DNA from: Oegoconia quadripuncta
Taxonomy: Eukaryota > Arthropoda > Insecta > Lepidoptera > Autostichidae
Direction: 5' to 3'
Assembly: GCA_949316235.1 (NCBI GenBank)
Contig: OX438753.1
Span: 15,764,028-15,828,027 of the forward strand
Length of the DNA: 64,000 nucleotides
Shown: positions 56,093 through 64,000 of the stretch, in pieces
Layout: every line of letters begins with the position of its first letter
Numbering within the stretch: position 1 is the stretch's first letter
Translations under genes and position numbers: made by a program
The notes under the pieces: generated by a model
Database searches by the model: none
Seen by the model: only the letters and a program-made list of their open reading frames with translations
What the model was told of the DNA's origin: nothing

Positions 56093-56197
56093 CCTTTCTT
56101 GATTTATATTCATAAAACCATGGACCATATAAAAAGTGCTATTCTATTTTGATAACCCGCAGTAATCTACGTTGCGAAATGGATTTGTAATCAATAG

Positions 56198-56470
56198 ACT
56201 CAAAGTCAAAGTCAAAAAAAAGTAGTCAAATTTTTAATTTTCTTAATTTACAGATTTTGAAATGTTCTTACTGCATAGTGATAAACTATTCCCTCTATAA
56301 ACAAACATATCAACATCCATAAAAGTCGACTACTGGACATGAGCCTAGCATTACTTTACATAATTTATAATTGCTTTGCTGCGCAGGCGGGTTGGCGATC
56401 GAAGATTTTTCTGCCCCCAGCCACTGACGATGCTTCCCCATCACTGGTCTTGCTGTATGCTCATGTCCAT
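56198..56470 (+). repeat. Lepidopteran repeat fragments
   Basis: CTCAAAGTCAAAGTCAAAA and, from about 56327, GTCGACTACTGGACATGAGC and CGCAGGCGGGTTGGCGATCG are blocks I associate with lepidopteran LINE ends. Recollection only. Confidence 0.4.
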
Positions 56471-56999
56471 TTAGTCTTTTTTTAGAACACCTACGGGAAG
56501 CGAGGATAACTATAACAACCAGGTCCAGGATATAATGTTTTAAACTAGTATCATCCCAAAATCACAATAAAAACTTGAGGGTGACTTTTATAGTAATAGA
56601 CCTAAGCGATGCCGTCATAAAATTTTGAAAATGCCTCTACAAGTTACAACCCACGGAGAAATACCTGACTCTCATAGTTAAGGTACAAAGGACTTACTGT
56701 CAATTGCCCTCACGGTAGCGGTCAGATTTCTCATTTGATATTTCCGGACAGCTTTCAGAGGTATTCGGACTTGTCATTTAGATATTATGGGGGTAATAAA
56801 AAAATACCCTCCAAGTCGCTAGTTTAAAGTAATCTCGATAGATGTTGACCATTGACAATAAACCCCTAGAGTTAAGACGCGACTCCACTAGGCAACATTT
56901 GGCACATTTTGTTGAGCGACATGTGTCCTCGGTGACTTTCCCAGACTTCGCCCGACTTCGCCCGACATGTCTGATAGGTTCAACTAAACTGATGTGAAC
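56471..56999. other. No gene recognised
   Basis: Unique; a GACTTCGCCC tandem duplication lies at about 56944-56964. Confidence 0.5.
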
Positions 57000-57215
57000 T
57001 GGCTAACTTATCTCTGACAACCGGAACACAACAATGATATTTGTTTGCTGTTTGGCGGCAGGTTCAGATAAGATAGTGGTAGTTAACCAGGCGGACACTT
57101 AAAATGACCTACCACCAACCAAACCGAGTACTAAACATGTACTACGCTATGAGGATCGAACCCGCGACCTCCGATTCGTAAACCCTATGTTGTTTACATT
57201 GAGCCACGGAGGCGG
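57000..57215 (-). mobile_element. SINE-3, 3'-truncated
   Basis: Body TCTCTGACAACCGGAACACA, head GAGGATCGAACCCGCGACCT and TTGAGCCACGGAGGCGG. The tail part is missing. Confidence 0.85.
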
Positions 57216-57228
57216 CGGATGTGAAAAA

Positions 57229-57348
57229 GATGAAGTGACAAAGATTGAAAAATGTATTTTAAGATTGTTTGGGCATATGGAAAGGATGAATTAAAGAATA
57301 CTAACGAAGCAAATAAGAAGAGAATGTCATAAAAGGCCAAGTCAATAG
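57229..57348 (+). pseudogene. RTE-like LINE ORF fragment with one in-frame stop
   Basis: 40 codons read E-V-T-K-I-E-K-C-I-L-R-L-F-G-H-M-E-R-M-N, then TAA, then R-I-L-T-K-Q-I-R-R-E-C. The (R/L)-(W/L)-F-G-H-(V/M)-x-R-M block followed by L-(T/P)-K-Q-I is typical of endonuclease-reverse transcriptase C-terminal regions in insect RTE-type LINEs. The stop and short length show a dead fragment. A mariner-type MITE begins 3 bp downstream. Confidence 0.65.
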
Positions 57349-57350
57349 TA

Positions 57351-57777
57351 TTAGGTACTTACCTATGAAATTGGCGTTTTGTATGAATAATTTCATTAAG
57401 ACTGTTTTCTCCATACAAACATTTTTGATTTTTTTTTTGGGAACGGCAAATCCAAATTTAGCTAAACTTTGTGTGTATTATCGGATAACATTAAGTTAAG
57501 TATAGGCAGCGTTAATTTTTAAAAGTAATCGCTTTATAAAAGTTTCAGCTTTCAGTTTCATCTAAGAATGAAGGGAAGCACATGAAAAGAGCTCTGTTCA
57601 ATTTTTTTTTAATATGTGATTTAGCCCAGAAATTAAAAAATATTTCATGTGAAACCTTGAAATAATATTCCGTTTTCCAAATAAAAAACACATTTGGATA
57701 TAGCTTTGAAAATCGCAGGAATTGGTACATATGATCAACGAAGAAAATAAACTCCAATTTCATAGATAAAGACCCAA
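57351..57777. mobile_element. Mariner-type MITE, copy 2 (inverted relative to copy 1)
   Basis: This 427-bp copy is flanked by TA (57349-57350 and 57778-57779). Its left end TTAGGTACTTACCTATGAAA matches the right end of copy 1. It is about 50 bp longer than copy 1, so one or both carry indels. The short minus-strand frame inside (57545-57763) shows no transposase motif. It sits directly behind an RTE-like LINE fragment. Confidence 0.8.
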
Positions 57778-58739
57778 TATAACAAACCGACGAGCACGCC
57801 TGAACAACTTCATAAGAGTAACTAAAGACAATGAGATGTGGATCGTAGCACGTGGAATTTTTTTATGCGACTTCCATCCTTTTCAAACAGAGGAAAAATC
57901 AAACCGCCAACTACAACCAATGCCAATGTCGGATTTTCCTTTATTTTCACAATTAATAAAGAACGTAAGTTTACCTTATAATAAATACGGCAGTATTTAG
58001 CTATAGTAAGGAACACAGATCTATGTACTCCGATCTGTGTTAGGTAAAATAACAAATGAAGAAACTTATTGCGCGATTGCAATATCAAATCAATGATTAT
58101 TTTATTTTCATATGTTAAATTTACACTTGAAAATAGTCAGTTTTTTCAAGCTGCCAATAATTACTTGATTTATTTATAAAAATGCTAACAGTATGTGTGC
58201 TTACTGTATGATGGGCGAACGTGAACTAATTATGTATGAGTGAATGAAAAGCGTGTTACTATGGAATTTGCTGAGGTGAGAAAATGCATACAATCGACGT
58301 GATCCTACAGGTTTTAAAGGTCCTTTTTATACATTCGATACAACTGTTTCAACAAATAGTTAAACAAACACACAAACACCCAAACATTTTTAATATAACT
58401 TAGATGTATTATACAAAACAACCTGCATGAACGTGCATTACCCTGTAGAGGCCCTTAAGGCGGATGTGTGCCTTTTTATCAGCCGGACGCCTTTCGGCTA
58501 CCTCTTGTCCTCTGTACCGACCCTTATCAAGTCTTCGCAGAGAATTTTTCTATCATTATAAGTTAGGAAAGTTCATTCGTTATCCCAAGAACTCTTGTCC
58601 TTCTAAAGAAGATAGGTATAATAAAAATTCTGTAAATTATACGAAAGTTTTTAAACCGCTTCGGTTTAATGTTCCCAACACTCTGTTATAGACACGAAAG
58701 TTGCGTGTTCCTTAAGGGATTATTGTAAGTTTGATTTTT
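57778..58739. other. No gene recognised; one hairpin
   Basis: AACACAGATC (58012-58021) pairs with 58032-58041. An 88-codon minus frame (57822-58088) and a 75-codon plus frame (58464-58691) are unsupported. The latter precedes a LINE 3' end and could be part of that element. Confidence 0.4.
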
Positions 58740-58850
58740 AAACACAAAGCTTTGGATCCAGACTTAAGACCGCCTAGTTGTACAATTATATGTAAAGTTT
58801 GTTTAACAAATGTAATCCGTATTTGTTTTGCAATAAAGTATACTTGATTG
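58740..58850 (+). mobile_element. LINE 3' end (AAGACCGCCTAGTTGT)
   Basis: GACTTAAGACCGCCTAGTTG, then TTTTGCAATAAAGTATACTT and a TTGATTGATTAA tail: poly(A) signal and tandem tail on the plus strand. Confidence 0.6.
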
Positions 58851-59149
58851 ATTAATATTTTACTTCACGGTCCGAAAAATAAAATTTGTTAATAAAGATC
58901 CAAATCTTGTTATTCTATTTATCACACGCCTCTTTCTTGACTCCGAACGAAGCATATGTTGTAAGTTTGAAGCCTAGGTCTATTTGTAGCATTACAGTGT
59001 TAAAACGGCTGAACCAATTTAAAAATGGTTTTTTATTTTCGAAAGCTGATATTTTCGAGATGGTTGTTAACTATGTTTGATGAAACTCGGTCGGTTTAAC
59101 TTTTAACACAGTTACTCGTAGTTTGTTTAACATAATCTTTAATCTTTAA

Positions 59150-59235
59150 AATATTTATGTATGTTTATCCGTTATCTAGTATCCATGTACAACTGTTTGC
59201 CTAGTTTTAGATGATAGGTGACCTGCAACAAATTT
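59150..59235 (+). mobile_element. SINE-2 3' fragment
   Basis: ATTTATGTATGTTTATCCGT and TATCTAGTATCCATGTACAA. This uninterrupted junction defines the LINE insertion point in the copy at 25566-26070. Confidence 0.65.
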
Positions 59236-59676
59236 AGCATGTTTTTTTGGGGTTCGATTATAGTCTAATCAATAACAGTAGAATGCTACTTTTAACAACA
59301 TGAATTTTATATTTATCTATAAAAAAGTTCTTCGGTGTCACATCATGTAGTACATAATTTGTATGGTCTTCATAATTGAGCAAGAGAAACCTTAAAAGCT
59401 TCCAAAAGACCAACTTAAAAAGCTTAATCCTTTCCTAAATCCCACGGCGTTCCGACATTTCTATCCTGAAAGCTTTTAATATGTCCAATAAAAGTTGTGG
59501 TAGAGCTATAATAAAAATATTGTAGAACGCGCTAGACGAAGTAGAGTAATCGAAGTCGACTCCAAGTGATGTTAGCTAGCTAGTTAATAACGCTATATAA
59601 TTTATCTATTCTAAATCTTCTTTTTTTTTCGTGCCAATGAGCCAAATTTAAAACATAACCCCCCAGAACTTGGCCA
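59236..59676. other. No gene recognised
   Basis: AT-rich unique sequence. Confidence 0.5.
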
Positions 59677-59691
59677 GGGTTAACTCGTTGT

Positions 59692-60054
59692 GGCGATGTA
59701 GCCGCCGGACGCGGCCCGGGAGAGGACGACACCCCCCGGAGCGACCGGGGGGGTGTCGTCGCATCGGGCCCTGTCGCGCCTCATACCGCTCGCTGATCGC
59801 GGTGTGGGGCTCGACAGTGCTAGCCGCCATCCGGGAACAGGCCTCCCCTTGTGAGGGGAGGCGGGGCGGGGGACGACCTGGAGCATTATGCGTTCCCAGG
59901 TCCTCCTACTGCCGAGGAAGGTCGCCGGGGGGTTTTAGTGGATAGTCCCGCTCCTGTCATTGGAGCGGGGAGTCCCACATATCCCCGTCGCTGCCCCACA
60001 GCGGCGGGTCGAATGCGTAAACGTATTTCCCCTCGAAAAAAAAAAAAAAAAAAA
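59692..60054 (+). mobile_element. 5'-truncated GC-rich non-LTR retroposon with 15-bp target duplication
   Basis: A 363-bp GC-rich insert ends in poly(A) (about 60036-60054) and is flanked by a perfect 15-bp direct repeat, GGGTTAACTCGTTGT, at 59677-59691 and 60055-60069. Its 3' end (TTTTAGTGGATAGTCCCGC, inverted GGAGCGGG stem, then GCGGCGGGTCGAATGCGTAA) follows the same design as the segment ending at 34429. This indicates two related R1-like families or subfamilies. A strong hairpin lies inside (GACGACACCCCCCGG...CCGGGGGGGTGTCGTC). The overlapping frames on both strands are compositional. Confidence 0.85.
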
Positions 60055-60069
60055 GGGTTAACTCGTTGT

Positions 60070-60285
60070 ATGAAGCCAAGTAAAACTTTCTTTGATGCAG
60101 GAGAGAAACTAACTAGTGCGTTTGTGACTGGTTTATGTGAGACCCCACTTCGACAGGCTTTCTCTGCAGCGACCACCAACCAGCCAGCATCAACCAGGGT
60201 TCGCCATCGCCACAATCGGCCATCGCAGGTCGGTCATACCAGGTGGCAAGGTTTCAATAATCTTGCTAAAATCCGGATGGGCTAG
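60070..60285 (+). other. Unidentified open frame, 71 codons, next to the retroposon insertion
   Basis: It reads from ATG at 60070 to TAG at 60283-60285: M-K-P-S-K-T-F-F-D-A-G-E-K-L, then F-V-T-G-L-C-E-T-P-L-R-Q-A-F-S-A-A. Composition is protein-like, but the minus strand is open as well. The retroposon target duplication ends one base before the ATG, so the insertion may have split a longer frame. Family not recognised. Confidence 0.25.
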
Positions 60286-60399
60286 GCATTTTGCACCCCA
60301 TAGTTGCTCTTTTGCCGACTTTGTGTTTGTTTGTAGTAGTAGTCTACCTGGTATAGATTATAGCAGAGTTTAATCTTAAATATAAAAAATAATACACAA

Positions 60400-60699
60400 A
60401 AAAACAATCATCAGCCCGTAAACATCCCACTGCAGGGATATAGGTATGAGGGAGTATGGGCCATAGTCCACAACGCTGGCCCAATGCAGGTTGGGGACTT
60501 CACATGCCGTCAAATTTTTATTTCTCAGACATGCAGGTTTCCTCAAGATGTTTTCCTTAACCATTTAAGAGCAGTCGGATATATACACATAAGTAATTAA
60601 ATTAAATTTCAAAACTCATTGGTGCATGACCTGCTTGGGAATCGAACCCGGACCTCCTAAATTGGGAACCGGGTCTTAACCGTTGAGCCACCGAGTCAG
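60400..60699 (-). mobile_element. SINE-4, tRNA-derived
   Basis: Reverse complement: CTGACTCGGTGGCTCAACGG (A-box head), TCCGGGTTCGATTCCCAAGC (B box), then a body with CCTGCATTGGGCCAGCGTTG near its 3' end. This type (CGGTGGCTCAACGGTTAAG) is familiar from Lepidoptera. Only one copy is present in the window. Confidence 0.8.
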
Positions 60700-60830
60700 A
60701 AAACAATGTTAAAGGCTAATTATCTTTGTTACTGAGATAAGTCGTCGTCGTCGTGTTTCGTCGGGGGTAAAAAATACGAAACAAGCAAGCAACGAGCAAA
60801 TAGATTAGAAATATACTGCCATAGGATATA

Positions 60831-62472
60831 CAATGTGTCCCGGAGAGAAGTGACCAGCGGGCGTAGTTTGAAAATTTATACAAAATTATCGATAAATCAT
60901 TTAAATTTAGAGACCTAACTGCTTTTGTTTTTTAAAAATTGTTAATCCTTTTTTTTTAATAGACATGTCTGACCTTCTGCACTATTTTAGTCATAATTTC
61001 TTTGTTTTTACGTCTTTCCCAATTCTTTTTTTTTTAATTCAGTGCTGTTATTATTATTCATCAAATTAAGTTATGAAAATTATCCCAAAACAAATAAATA
61101 ATTTATTAAAAAAGAAATAAACTTAAAATTCGACCAACAAAACTGTATTTCTTTAAGTTTAAAAATAAAAAAACGAAAAATGTCCCTATAACATCATGTT
61201 TTTTTTTAATTATTATGATACTACATGATATTCTCTAAAATATCCTCGAACAATGTTTTTAGTTATTTCAAATAAATGTGAACGTACGAGACATTGAAAT
61301 TGACCTTTTATGCTCCAGTAACTAGATAGAGATAAGTTTAAAAAAATGAAAGTAATGTTTTAAGCAGTTTATTTGCACATTTAAGTGTTTTGTTATTACA
61401 ATGAATCATTTTGATTTTAACATGATAGTTTAATAATAAATAAAAGATACTTAATTTGTTAAAATGGTTGTTTATTAAGAAAAATCAGGTAATTAATTAA
61501 TTATGTTTTCAAAATGACCGCCGTCAGCGGTTATGCAGGCCAGGGCCCTAAATGACATCCTTAGTGTAGTTCGCCTTATTTCTGCATGATTCTGCGCTAT
61601 TTCTGCGGCAGCAGCATCGATTCTCTGTTTCAGCTGGTCTCTTGAAATTATTGGCACAGCATAAACTTTTTGCTTCATGTAGCCCCAGAAATAATAATCA
61701 AGAGGCGTCAAGTCTGGTGACCTCGGGGCCCATGCTATTGGACCGCCTCTGCCAATCCATCTTGGATAACTTTCATTGATGAATTCACGTAACGAAACAT
61801 AATTAATTAATTACCTGATTTTTCTTAATAAACAACCATTTTAACAAATTAAGTATCTTTTATTTATTATTAAACTATCATGTTAAAATCAAAATGATTC
61901 ATTGTAATAACAAAACACTTAAATGTGCAAATAAACTGCTTAAAACATTACTTTCATTTTTTAAAACTTATCTCTATCTAGTTACTGGAGCATAAAAGGT
62001 CAATTTCAATGTCTCGTACGTTCACATTTATTTGAAATAACTAAAAACATTGTTCGAGGATATTTTAGAGAATATCATGTAGTATCATAATAATTAAAAA
62101 AAAACATGATGTTATAGGGACATTTTTCGTTTTTTTATTTTTAAACTTAAAGAAATACAGTTTTGTTGGTCGAATTTTAAGTTTATTTCTTTTTTAATAA
62201 ATTATTTATTTGTTTTGGGATAATTTTCATAACTTAATTTGATGAATAATAATAACAGCACTGAATTAAAAAAAAAAGAATTGGGAAAGACGTAAAAACA
62301 AAGAAATTATGACTAAAATAGTGCAGAAGGTCAGACATGTCTATTAAAAAAAAAGGATTAACAATTTTTAAAAAACAAAAGCAGTTAGGTCTCTAAATTT
62401 AAATGATTTATCGATAATTTTGTATAAATTTTCAAACTACGCCCGCTGGTCACTTCTCTCCGGGACACATTG
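60831..62472. mobile_element. Foldback Tc1/mariner-like element with 678-bp inverted arms
   Basis: Left arm 60831-61508 and right arm 61795-62472 are each 678 bp and reverse complements of each other. Reading them together, the only difference I found is in an A/T run (around 61338-61347 against 61955-61965). The ends read CAATGTGTCCCGGAGAG and its complement, flanked by TA (TATA on both sides), as expected for a TA target duplication. The 286-bp centre holds the end of a DDE transposase on the minus strand. Near-identical arms imply a young copy or arm homogenisation. Long terminal repeats are known in some Tc1/mariner members (Tc3, Minos), but here they make up most of the element, so this copy is non-autonomous. 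Confidence 0.85.
61493..61797 (-). pseudogene. Transposase C-terminal fragment, Tc1/mariner (IS630) superfamily
   Basis: The minus-strand frame is open from the right-arm boundary to a TAA at 61493-61495, about 100 residues. It contains the block S-P-D-L-T-P-L-D-Y-Y-F-W-G, the family signature around the last catalytic Asp of the DD(x)D/E triad (S-P-D-L-x-P-x-D). This is followed by K-Q-K-V-Y-A and a Q-L-K-Q-R-I helix, typical of the C-terminal region in insect mariner-like transposases. The N-terminal DNA-binding region and the first two acidic residues are absent, so it cannot be an active enzyme. The last few codons and the stop lie inside the left arm, so the coding end was incorporated into the palindrome. 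Confidence 0.8.
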
Positions 62473-62814
62473 TATAAGATGTTATTCATGCCATATATCA
62501 CTTACACTCACTCTATAACGTCTTTTATTGCTCCAAGATTGGGGATGACTGCGGATAAAAATATCATCCGCGCTCATATTTCAAAGGAAAGGTCGGATCA
62601 CTTCATACTCATATTGGGGCGGGGGTTGTACTAATGGATTACTTGACGATAAGATTTTAATTTAATTCGCTATCTTAAAGGATTTTTTCAAGAAATTTCG
62701 TTGCGAATGTGTATCACTCATGCGAGAAGGTGGTGATCATAACGCCGTTTTCATAGTTTGCAATTATGACGCGACGTTAAGAATGATTTAGTAATGTTTT
62801 AAATATACAACATT

Positions 62815-63050
62815 GTAGGTATAGCGCCATCTAGTTCTACACTAAACAACTAGACTTGTATTATGGATACCAAATAGTTGATTAACTATCATATTAATTT
62901 TTTGTAAATATATATATATATATATAAATAAAAACATACATAACTCAAGTACACGTTCCGTATTCATCATACAAACATACCCCTAACGAGATTCGAATCC
63001 ACGACCTTTTATTATAGCAGTCAGGGTTCCTAACCACTACACCAAAGTCG
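62815..63050 (-). mobile_element. SINE-1, diverged
   Basis: TAGCGCCATCTAGTTCTACA, a (TA)n expansion near 62909-62926, a B box as GAGATTCGAATCCACGACC and the A box as CTAACCACTACACCAAAG. Confidence 0.85.
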
Positions 63051-63784
63051 CAGTAGAATACTACTCTTATAATAATATAGTTCAGTTTCGTAAGAGTAAC
63101 AGCATACACACAAGTAATGGGCAAAAGCCCCTCCTTTATGAGGTGTCAGTGGACTTATTCAGACTGTTGCTCTGGTATAGTTGTTATAAAATGAAGGTTT
63201 CATTAGGTGTGCATTGAAAATGCGTTACAAAAAATATTAATGAATTAAATATCATTATAACACATTTACCATGTCTACACGGTTAAACTTTAAACATAAA
63301 TCTACCTGAAAGTATACTTAACAATGCAACGAGCTATCTCATGAAAATTCGTGCAAATTCATGCATTGTGTGCAATTTCGCGTATACACTCATGCTCCGG
63401 GCAACACGATTGTGTCTGACACTATCAAGCGGTGTACGGAGTGTAGGTACCGTTTACGTACACCGAATTGTACTTGACACTCCTGTGATTTTCACCCCCC
63501 AAAGTATTATTGTGACGTTATCGGATTGGTTAGATACATTTGTGTGGTGAGGTAAATGTTTTGTGTTAGTCAAATGTTTTTTTTTTGTTTTCTGGCAGCG
63601 GGCTTTATCGGGGCCTTTTAGTTGAGGCAAACCGCAAATAAACTTTTTATGTAATATAACATTAAGTACTTATCCGCGGCTTCGGTTATATATATGTTAT
63701 TTCTTTGTGTTGAACTACACACGTCAACAGAGTAAAAAGCATCCTATGTCCTATTCCATGGAATAATCTACCTATGTAAGGTTC
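63051..63784. other. No gene recognised
   Basis: Unique sequence with a 69-codon plus frame of no recognised type. Confidence 0.45.
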
Positions 63785-63955
63785 AGCCAGAGAGAGATTT
63801 TTGTTATCGCTTGTAGTCTTAACGGGTTCACCGATTTTGAAATGCAAGGTGTCGTTAGATTTCTCTTGATCCAGTGTGTCATGGGATATTTTTTAAGGTA
63901 AAAAAATCTAACATGGCTTCCGCAAAATGCAAAATATGCTCTCGGTGTTTGGTTT
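63785..63955 (-). repeat. Repeat P, copy 5, ends degraded
   Basis: ACGGGTTCACCGATTTTGAA, ATGCAAGGTGTCGTTAGATT and AAAAAATCTAACATGGCTTC match copy 4 (49841-50057). Confidence 0.6.
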
Positions 63956-64000
63956 TGAAGTAATAATTATTTCTCAAACTGTATGTCAAAGTCAAAAATT

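Noticed and set aside
59648..60285. Frames of 60-144 codons crossing the retroposon on both strands
   Set aside because: They run through the poly(A) (a Lys or Phe run) and across the insertion boundary, so they are not single genes. Only the 60070-60285 part was kept, at low confidence.

Overview
The window looks like AT-rich intergenic and intronic DNA of a moth or butterfly (Lepidoptera). The assignment rests on the repeats: several tRNA-derived SINE families present in multiple copies, LINE 3' ends with a motif like GAGTTTCTTGCTCGTTCTTC, fragments of LINE reverse transcriptase ending W-N-x-L-P-x-x-x-F-P, a TTAA-flanked piggyBac-type MITE and a TA-flanked mariner-type MITE. There is no bacterial gene organisation, rRNA, functional tRNA gene or CRISPR array. 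The species cannot be determined from the sequence.

Host gene. The best host signal is on the minus strand. An exon at 52578-52821 has a strong splice acceptor, a 5' UTR with short uORFs, an ATG preceded by an in-frame stop, a 22-codon stretch that reads as a signal peptide, and a consensus GTAAGT donor in phase 1. A second minus-strand exon candidate at 13684-13869 is 186 nt, phase 1 to phase 1, with a good acceptor and a GTGAGT donor, and could be the next exon. If so, most of the window is one intron of about 38.7 kb in a gene for a secreted or membrane protein. The rest of that gene is not visible.

Layout. 1-13 kb: scattered SINE and LINE remnants, small hairpins, and a LINE ORF2 C-terminus at 12684-13052. 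13-17 kb: mostly unique DNA holding exon candidate 2. 17-26 kb: a dense nest of SINEs inserted in other repeats, with LINE fragments on the minus strand. 27-29 kb: a mariner-type MITE, a hAT-type element with a perfect 8-bp target duplication, and a LINE C-terminus. 33.3-34.4 kb: a GC-rich retroposon segment ending in poly(A), followed by palindromes. 36-42 kb: SINEs, a piggyBac-type MITE and nested repeats. 45-50 kb: more SINEs. 51-53 kb: a local direct duplication, the signal-peptide exon and a foldback MITE. 57 kb: an RTE-like LINE fragment next to a second mariner-type MITE. 59.7-60.05 kb: a 5'-truncated retroposon with a perfect 15-bp target duplication. 60.8-62.5 kb: a 1,642-bp foldback Tc1/mariner-like element with 678-bp near-identical arms around a transposase C-terminus.

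Working labels. SINE-1 to SINE-4 and repeats P, Q, R, T, U are local names for families recognised by similarity between copies inside this window; they are not database names. All identifications come from reading the sequence, and no search was run.
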